The position numbers were made by a program, and so were the translations under genes. DNA of 64,000 bases from CAYQLT01 sp964418425 (GTDB taxonomy: Bacteria; Bacillota; Limnochordia; Limnochordales; Geochordaceae): contig CAYQLT010000014.1 in NCBI GenBank assembly GCA_964418425.1, positions 1-64,000 on the forward strand, in the 5' to 3' direction. Under the pieces are notes generated by a model. That model ran no database searches and was not told where the DNA came from. It worked only from the letters and a program-made list of their open reading frames with translations. Shown here one piece after another: positions 58,427 through 64,000 of this stretch (position 1 is the stretch's first letter; each line of letters opens with the position of its first letter).

Positions 58427-61027
58427 GTGAAGGTGGACGGCGGGCCCGCGCCGGCAGCAACGCCCATGCTTCAGCAGTACCGGGCCCTGAAGGCCCGCTA
58501 CCCGGACGCTCTCCTGCTGTTTCGCCTCGGCGACTTTTACGAGATGTTCGAGCAGGACGCCCGGATCGGGGCGTCGGTGCTCAACATCGCCCTCACCAGC
58601 CGGGAGGTGGGCAAAGGTCGGCGGCTTCCCATGTGCGGCGTGCCCTACCACGCGGCCGACCACTACATCCCCCAGCTGGTGGAGGCAGGATACCGGGTGG
58701 CCATCTGCGAGCAACTGGAGGAGCCGGGCTCCTCCCGGGGCGTGGTTCGCCGGGACGTGGTCCGGGTGGTCACGCCGGGTACCCTGATGGAGGGGCGGGC
58801 AGCCGACGCCCGGGAGCGCCGCTACCTGTGCGCCGTGGCGCCGGGCCGGGAACGGGTGGGTCTGGCCTTCGCCGACGTGGGCACCGGGGAGTTTCGGGCC
58901 ACATGGGTTTTCCGGCGTCTGGCACCTGCCCCGACCTCGCGGAGAGAGCCGGGCGGTCCCGAGGGTGACATGGAGGAGGCCCTGCGGGAACTGGAACGCC
59001 TGGCCCCCAGCGAGTGCCTGGTGCCTGCCGGCTGGCTGGCGGAACATCCTGCCTGGAAAGCGGCCGTGGAGCGGCGGGTGGGCGCGACGGTGACGGCGTG
59101 GGACGATGGCGCCTGGCATCTCCCCACGGCCCAGGCCGCCCTGTTGGGTCACTTCCGGGTGGCCTCCCTGGACGCCTTCGGGCTGCATGAGGCCGTCGAG
59201 ATGGTGGCGGCGTGCGGGGCGGCCCTGCGCTACCTCCAGGAGACCCAACGGGGGCAGCTCTCCCACCTTCTGGGGATCGTCACGTACCGGGTGGACGGGG
59301 GTCTGGCGCTGGATCCGTCCAGCGCTCTCAATTTGGAGCTGTGCCAGACCCTGCGTCAGCGCAGTCGCCAGGGGAGCCTGCTCAGCGTCCTGGATGAGAC
59401 CCTGACCGGCCCCGGAAGCCGGCTGTTGCGCCGGTTCGTCGAGGAACCCCTGGCAGACCCCCGAGCCATCAACCGGCGACTGGACGCGGTGGAGGCGCTG
59501 GTTCGGGACGCTTTGCTGCGAACTCGCCTGCGCCGGGTGCTGCAGGGCGCCCCGGACGCCGAGCGCCTGCTGGCCCGGGCCGGCTGCGGGCGCGCCGGCC
59601 CCCGGGATCTGGCGGGCATGCGGGAGTTTCTGGCGCGGGTACGAGAGCTGCGGGAGCTCTTCCAGCAGGCGCCCGGCGTGGCCCCGCTGCTCCTGCCGGC
59701 CGGGCCCACGTTACCCTGGCCGGACTCCCTGGCCGAGCGGCTGGAGCGGGCGCTGACCGAACACCCACCTGCCCAGGCCAAGGAGAGCGGCTTCATCCGG
59801 CCGGGTTATGACCCCGAGCTGGATCGGCTGAGGGACGGAGCCGAGGAAGGCCGGCGCTGGATTGCCACCCTGGAGTCCCGGGAGCGTCAGCGCACCGGCA
59901 TCAAATCCCTCAAGGTGGCCTACAACCGGGTGTTCGGGTACTACATCGAGGTGACCCGGCCCAATTTGCACCTGGTGCCCCCCGAGTACGAGCGCCGCCA
60001 GACCCTCACCGGCGCCGAGCGGTTCACCACCCCCGAGCTGAAGGAGTGGGAGGCGCGCCTTCTGGAGGCAGAGGAGCGCATCGCGGCCCGCGAGCAGGCC
60101 TTGTTCGAGGAGCTGGTTCAACAGACCCTGTCCCAGGCGGTGGTCCTTCGGGAACTGGCCTATGCCATGGCCTGCCTGGACGTCACGGCGGCTCTGGCCG
60201 AGGTGGCGGCCCGACGGGGCTGGGTGCGGCCGGTGGTGGACGACGGGCTCGATCTGCATATCCAGCAAGGTCGCCACCCGGTGGTGGAGGCGATGGCGGG
60301 CGGCGCCCCCTTTGTGCCCAACGATCTCCGACTCGACGGGCAGGGCGGCCGAATGGCCATCGTAACCGGCCCCAACATGGGAGGAAAGTCCACCTTCCTG
60401 CGCCAGACAGCTCTCATCGTCCTTTTAGCCCAGATGGGCAGCTTCGTTCCGGCCGCCTCGGCCCGCATCGGCGTGGCCGACCGTATCCTGACGCGGGTGG
60501 GCGCCTCCGACGACCTGGGTTCGGGCCGCAGCACCTTCCTGGTGGAGATGGCCGAGACGGCGTACATCCTGCGCCACGCGACACCCCGCAGCCTGGTGGT
60601 GCTGGACGAGGTGGGTCGGGGGACGGCGACCCTGGACGGGTTGAGCCTGGCGTGGGCCATCGTGGAGCGCCTGCACCGGATGGGGGTGCGGGCGCTGGTA
60701 GCCACCCACTACCACGAGCTGACCCGGATGGCCGAACGCCTGCCCGGCGTCTTCAACGTCCACCTGGCAGTGGAGCGCCAGGACGGTCAGGTGGTTTTCC
60801 TGCGTCAGGTGCGCCCCGGGCCGGCCGACCGCAGCTACGGCATCGAGGTGGCCCGCCTGGCCGGGCTGCCCGAAGACGTGGTGGAGGCAGCCGAGCGCCT
60901 GCTGGCGCACCTGGAGCAGGAGCGCACCGGGCCACAGGCTCCGGTCCGGTGGCGCCGGAAAACCCCGGCGCTGCCGCAGGGTGCCCGCTGCGGGCCCGCC
61001 TCCCAGGGCCAGCTCTTTCCGGGTTGA
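58427..61027 (+). CDS. mutS: DNA mismatch repair protein MutS
   Basis: MutS recognises mismatches. 866 residues: mismatch-binding domain (LFRLGDFYEMFEQDARIGAS, with the Phe-x-Glu motif), connector, lever (SVLDETLTGPGSRLLRRFVE), and the ATPase (TGPNMGGKSTFLRQTALIVL, about residue 647; SDDLGSGRSTFLVEMAETAY; LVVLDEVGRGTATLDGLSLA). GTG 58427 follows aggaggtggcggg and the stop is 48 bases before mutL. Confidence 0.97.
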   Translation: MKVDGGPAPAATPMLQQYRALKARYPDALLLFRLGDFYEMFEQDARIGASVLNIALTSREVGKGRRLPMCGVPYHAADHYIPQLVEAGYRVAICEQLEEPGSSRGVVRRDVVRVVTPGTLMEGRAADARERRYLCAVAPGRERVGLAFADVGTGEFRATWVFRRLAPAPTSRREPGGPEGDMEEALRELERLAPSECLVPAGWLAEHPAWKAAVERRVGATVTAWDDGAWHLPTAQAALLGHFRVASLDAFGLHEAVEMVAACGAALRYLQETQRGQLSHLLGIVTYRVDGGLALDPSSALNLELCQTLRQRSRQGSLLSVLDETLTGPGSRLLRRFVEEPLADPRAINRRLDAVEALVRDALLRTRLRRVLQGAPDAERLLARAGCGRAGPRDLAGMREFLARVRELRELFQQAPGVAPLLLPAGPTLPWPDSLAERLERALTEHPPAQAKESGFIRPGYDPELDRLRDGAEEGRRWIATLESRERQRTGIKSLKVAYNRVFGYYIEVTRPNLHLVPPEYERRQTLTGAERFTTPELKEWEARLLEAEERIAAREQALFEELVQQTLSQAVVLRELAYAMACLDVTAALAEVAARRGWVRPVVDDGLDLHIQQGRHPVVEAMAGGAPFVPNDLRLDGQGGRMAIVTGPNMGGKSTFLRQTALIVLLAQMGSFVPAASARIGVADRILTRVGASDDLGSGRSTFLVEMAETAYILRHATPRSLVVLDEVGRGTATLDGLSLAWAIVERLHRMGVRALVATHYHELTRMAERLPGVFNVHLAVERQDGQVVFLRQVRPGPADRSYGIEVARLAGLPEDVVEAAERLLAHLEQERTGPQAPVRWRRKTPALPQGARCGPASQGQLFPG

Positions 61028-61030
61028 CAC

Positions 61031-61080
61031 GAGACGCCAGGCTGACAGGAGACAACAGGCTGACGGGAGACGCCATGGGA
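61031..61080 (+). repeat. Tandem 18-bp repeat carrying ribosome-site-like sequence, mutS-mutL junction
   Basis: Two 18-bp copies (61031-61048, 61049-61066) and the beginning of a third (61067-61080) follow each other; each contains a gga/gaga purine run, and the third runs into the mutL start codon. The two full copies differ at 3 positions. Confidence 0.75.
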
Positions 61081-62877
61081 CGCATCGTCCGGCTGCCCGC
61101 CCATGTGGCCAACCGGATCGCGGCCGGCGAAGTGGTGGAGCGTCCGGCCTCGGTGGTCAAGGAGCTCTTGGAGAACTCCCTGGACGCCGGAGCCCGGCGG
61201 ATTCGGCTGGAACTCGAAGGCGGCGTGGAGCTGATCCGGGTCACGGACGACGGGGAGGGCATGGAGGCGGACGACGCGCGCCTGTGCTTTGCCCGCCATG
61301 CCACAAGCAAGCTCAAGTCCGCCGACGACCTGGAGCGCGTGGCCACCTACGGCTTTCGGGGTGAGGCTCTGGCCGCCATCGCCGCCGTCTCGGAGGTGGA
61401 ACTGATCACCCGGCGGGCGGACGGCGCGGCAGCTCACCGGGTATTGGTGCGCGCAGGCGACGAGGTGGAGTTTGGCCTGTTCCCCAGCGGGCCGGGAACC
61501 ACGGTGAGCGTGCGGCGGCTGTTTTTCAACGCTCCGGCCCGCCGTCGTTTTCTGCGAAGCGCCGGGGCAGAACGCCGGGCCTGCGTGGAGGCGGCGCAAC
61601 GCCTGGCCCTGGCCCGACCCGACGTGGCCTTCGAACTCCGGTTGGACGGGGAGGTGCGATTCGCCACACCCGGGGACGGCGACACCCGCTCGGCGGCCGC
61701 CGCCGTGCTGGGGCCGGAGCTGGCCGCTATGCTGGTTGCGGTGAGCGCCTGCAAAGGCCCGGTGCAGGTGGAGGCGTGGATGGGCCCTGCGAGCGAGCAC
61801 CGCCCCAGCCGTTCCCATCTGTGGGTATACGTCAACGGGCGCTGGGTGGACGACCGGATGGTGGCGACGGCGGCCGCACGCGCCTACGAGTCCGCGCTGC
61901 CCCCGGGTCGCTACCCGGTGGGGATCGTGCGGATCGTCGTCGATCCGTCCCTGGTGGATGTCAACGTGCACCCGGCGAAGCTCTACGTGCGGTTTCGAGA
62001 CGAGGGTCTGATCTTTGCCACGGTGATGGCCGCCGTGCGGGATGTGCTGCGGCGGGCTGCCGTCCCCGGATGGGTCCGGGAGGCTCCAGCTCTGGGAAGG
62101 CCCCCGCAACCCAGCCTGTCCGGGGCGGCGCCGGCTGCAGGCAGTTTGTCATCGCTCTTCGGCCCGCAGGGCTTTGCCGGCGAATCGCCCGCCAGCTATC
62201 GGATCTCGCACCCTGACGCCGCCAAGCTGGTGGATGCCCCGTCGCTGGTGGATGTCCCGTCGCTACGGGTGGTGGGTCAGATCTTCCGCACGTACCTGAT
62301 CGCCGAAGCCGCGGGGGCGCTTCTGATCGTGGATCAGCACGTGGCCCACGAGAGGCTCATCTACGAGCGGCTGCAGGCCGCCCGGCAGGCTCGCCACAGC
62401 CCCGCCCCCTCCCAACGGCTGCTGGAGCCCGTGACCGTCACGCTCTCGTCCGCCCGTTCCCAGGTCCTGCAGGAGCTGGTGCCAACCCTGGCGGAGCTGG
62501 GACTGGAAGTGGAGCCCTTCGGGCCGCTCCACTGGCGGGTCCGGGCAGTGCCGGTGGAACCGGGACTGCCGGCCCCCGAAGACCCCCGGCAGCTGGCCGA
62601 GTTGCTGGAGGCCGTGGCCGACGCCGGGGCATCCTCGTCGGTAGGGGGCGCCCGGGGAGTGCTGGACGTGGCGGCCGACCGGCTGCTCAAGACGGTAGCC
62701 TGTCGCAGCGCGGTCAAGGCGGGCCAGCACCTGCCACCGGCGTGGTGGGAACGCCTGGTGGTGGGTCTGGCGCAGGCAGACAACCCGTATACCTGCCCGC
62801 ACGGGCGCCCTGTGGTGGTGCAACTGTCGCTGCATGAGCTTCACCGGCGATTTGGCCGGCCCGTCCCCTCCGGCTGA
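61075..62877 (+). CDS. mutL: DNA mismatch repair protein MutL (endonuclease type)
   Basis: MutL is recruited by MutS. 600 residues: GHKL ATPase (RIAAGEVVERPASVVKELLE; DDGEGMEADDARLCFARHAT; YGFRGEALAAIAAVSEVELI), a linker (about 330-400) and the C-terminal nicking domain with DQHVAHERLIYE, which has Val where Ala is normal, plus ACRSAVKAG and CPHGRP. The endonuclease type fits an organism without MutH. ATG 61075. Confidence 0.96.
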   Translation: MGRIVRLPAHVANRIAAGEVVERPASVVKELLENSLDAGARRIRLELEGGVELIRVTDDGEGMEADDARLCFARHATSKLKSADDLERVATYGFRGEALAAIAAVSEVELITRRADGAAAHRVLVRAGDEVEFGLFPSGPGTTVSVRRLFFNAPARRRFLRSAGAERRACVEAAQRLALARPDVAFELRLDGEVRFATPGDGDTRSAAAAVLGPELAAMLVAVSACKGPVQVEAWMGPASEHRPSRSHLWVYVNGRWVDDRMVATAAARAYESALPPGRYPVGIVRIVVDPSLVDVNVHPAKLYVRFRDEGLIFATVMAAVRDVLRRAAVPGWVREAPALGRPPQPSLSGAAPAAGSLSSLFGPQGFAGESPASYRISHPDAAKLVDAPSLVDVPSLRVVGQIFRTYLIAEAAGALLIVDQHVAHERLIYERLQAARQARHSPAPSQRLLEPVTVTLSSARSQVLQELVPTLAELGLEVEPFGPLHWRVRAVPVEPGLPAPEDPRQLAELLEAVADAGASSSVGGARGVLDVAADRLLKTVACRSAVKAGQHLPPAWWERLVVGLAQADNPYTCPHGRPVVVQLSLHELHRRFGRPVPSG

Positions 62878-63700
62878 CGGCGTCGAGGCTGTGGTCACCA
62901 CCGCTTTCGACCCCACTCCGGACCAGCGCGACCGGGCTCGGCGCCTGGCCCGGGAGCTGGGGGTGCCCTTTGTCGAGAGAAGTCGGAGGAGCTTGAGCCA
63001 TCTGGCCGATGCGCCGCCCCTGCGCCTTGCCGGATCCGCCCCCGGGTCTTCCCGGCCGGTGGTGGTGGTCGAGCGCTCGGGCCTGGTGATCTGGGTCGGA
63101 CAGACCCGGCTGATGTACCATCCGGGGATGGCGCTTCATCGCCTGCGGCAACTGGAGCGGGGCTTGTCGGACCCCATGCTGGAGGCGATGGCGTTGCAAG
63201 GCGGCGAGACGATCATCGACGCCACGCTGGGCCTGGGCTCCGACGCGCTGGTGGCTGCGTACGCCGTCGGGCAAGCGGGGAAGGTGGTCGGACTGGAGGC
63301 CGTGGCCATCCTGGCCGTCCTGGTGCGGGAAGGGCTGAAGAGTTATCCCTGGCCACAGGCGGACTATCGCGAGGCCGCGGACCGCATCGAGGTACGCATC
63401 GACGACCACCTTCGCTTCCTTGAGGGGGCCCAGCCGGGCTCGGCCGATGTGGTGTACTTCGATGCCATGTTCGAGCGGCCTCTCAGCGGGTCGGCGAGCA
63501 TGGCGGCATGGCGCCGCCTGGCCCGCCCGGGAGCCGTTTTGCCGCAGGCCCTGGCGCTGGCTCGCCGAGTGGCCCGCCGGCGGGTGGTGGTCAAAGACCG
63601 CCGGGATTCGACCAGGCTGGACCAGCTGGGCCCCCCGCAGCGGCTCGGGGGCCGGTCGAGCCGGGTCGTCTACGGGGTGTGGCCCGCCATTGGCCGGTGA
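62834..63700 (+). CDS. RsmJ-like SAM-dependent methyltransferase
   Basis: 288 residues overlapping mutL by 44 bases. An N-terminal region (about 20-60, with FDPTPDQRDRARRLARELGV) precedes a methyltransferase core: ETIIDATLGLGSDALVAAYA (motif I) and DVVYFDAMFERPLSGS, resembling the DPMF motif of RsmJ (YhiQ), an rRNA guanine methyltransferase. Such genes are often found between mutL and miaA in Firmicutes. The substrate is not known. Confidence 0.75.
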   Translation: MSFTGDLAGPSPPADGVEAVVTTAFDPTPDQRDRARRLARELGVPFVERSRRSLSHLADAPPLRLAGSAPGSSRPVVVVERSGLVIWVGQTRLMYHPGMALHRLRQLERGLSDPMLEAMALQGGETIIDATLGLGSDALVAAYAVGQAGKVVGLEAVAILAVLVREGLKSYPWPQADYREAADRIEVRIDDHLRFLEGAQPGSADVVYFDAMFERPLSGSASMAAWRRLARPGAVLPQALALARRVARRRVVVKDRRDSTRLDQLGPPQRLGGRSSRVVYGVWPAIGR

Positions 63701-64000
63701 GGCAGGTCCGGCCAGGGGGCCGGCCGACCCGGTGGTTTTGGTGATCGTGGGGCCCACCGCGGTGGGCAAGACGGACCTGGCCGTGGAAGTCGCCCTGCGG
63801 CTCGACGGCGAGATCCTGTCGGCGGACGCCATGCAGGTGTACCGGGGGCTGGACATCGCCACCGACAAGCCGTCCCTCGCGCGCCGGCGGGGCGTGGTTC
63901 ACCATCTCATCGACCTGGTGGAACCCCACGAGCCCTTCTCCGCCGCCCTCTACCGCCAGTTCGCCCACAGGGCCCTGCAAGAGGTGCGGGAGCGGGGAAG
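63690..64000 (+). CDS. miaA: MiaA, tRNA dimethylallyltransferase (truncated by window end)
   Basis: MiaA prenylates A37 of tRNAs, the step before MiaB. Visible: the P-loop VIVGPTAVGKTDLAVEVALR, LSADAMQVYRGLDIATDKPS (the usual DSMQ is DAMQ) and VVHHLIDLVEPHEPFSAALY. The start is not settled: TTG 63690 overlaps the preceding gene, and GTG 63732 is also possible. The C-terminal two thirds lie outside. Confidence 0.9.
   Translation, partial: MAGEAGPARGPADPVVLVIVGPTAVGKTDLAVEVALRLDGEILSADAMQVYRGLDIATDKPSLARRRGVVHHLIDLVEPHEPFSAALYRQFAHRALQEVRERG

Noticed and set aside
60046..61074. Upstream extension of the mutL frame through mutS
   Set aside because: Overlaps the mutS ATPase domain; the MutL family starts at GRIVRLP, residue 2 from ATG 61075.
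1..64000. tRNA, rRNA, CRISPR array, insertion sequences or prophage
   Set aside because: No cloverleaf, direct-repeat arrays with spacers, transposase, integrase or phage genes could be recognised; the window is core chromosome.

Overview
The window is a continuous, very GC-rich chromosomal segment (about 70% GC by eye) in which almost every gene lies on the + strand, packed into long operons with 1-20 bp overlaps and many GTG/TTG starts. Gene order is that of the Firmicutes core chromosome: a fla operon running into rpsB-tsf-pyrH-frr-uppS-cdsA-rseP-proS, then rimP-nusA-ylxR-ylxQ-infB-ylxP-rbfA-nrnA-truB-ribF-rpsO-pnp, then DUF3866-spoIIM-deoB-dacF-spoIIAA-AB-sigF, and finally miaB-mutS-mutL-miaA. 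Endospore genes (spoIIM, the spoIIA operon) occur together with ExbB-ExbD-TonB and an SLH/coiled-coil envelope protein. This points to a sporulating, outer-membrane-bearing, high-GC Firmicute; Limnochordia-like is my best guess, but taxonomy is inferred and not proven here.

Region 1 (1-19337) is the flagellar operon: fliJ end, a MotE/YlxF-like protein, fliK, flgD, a TIGR02530-type gene, flgE, flbD, motA, motB, fliL, fliN, fliO, fliP, fliQ, fliR, flhB, flhA, flhF, flhG, a PilZ protein, the flagellar sigma factor and a small conserved protein. Compared with the Bacillus/Clostridium fla/che operon it has no fliM and no chemotaxis genes. Region 2 (19400-27667) is the ribosomal protein S2/translation/lipid block, with its own extended -10 promoter and a strong hairpin between rpsB and tsf; dxr and ispG are absent from their usual places. 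Region 3 (27680-40442) is the rimP-nusA-infB operon and the rpsO-pnp pair, including a NusA with an unusual C-terminal tail of about 330 residues. Region 4 (40497-46750) holds spore and murein genes. Region 5 (46834-56874) is accessory: a GNAT acetyltransferase, an orphan amino-acid-type ABC ATPase, exbB-exbD-tonB, a large exported beta-rich protein, an Omp-alpha-like SLH/coiled-coil protein and a membrane-fused spermidine-synthase-like protein. This is the most interesting stretch, because it looks like an envelope or outer-membrane module. Region 6 (56892-64000) is tRNA modification and mismatch repair; miaA runs off the end.

Two 100-N gaps (in ribF and just before spoIIAA) are each flanked by the same 55 bases on both sides. 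They look like unmerged contig overlaps, so both genes are probably intact in the organism. No stretch longer than about 300 bases lacks a gene. I saw no rRNA, tRNA, CRISPR array, insertion sequence or prophage.
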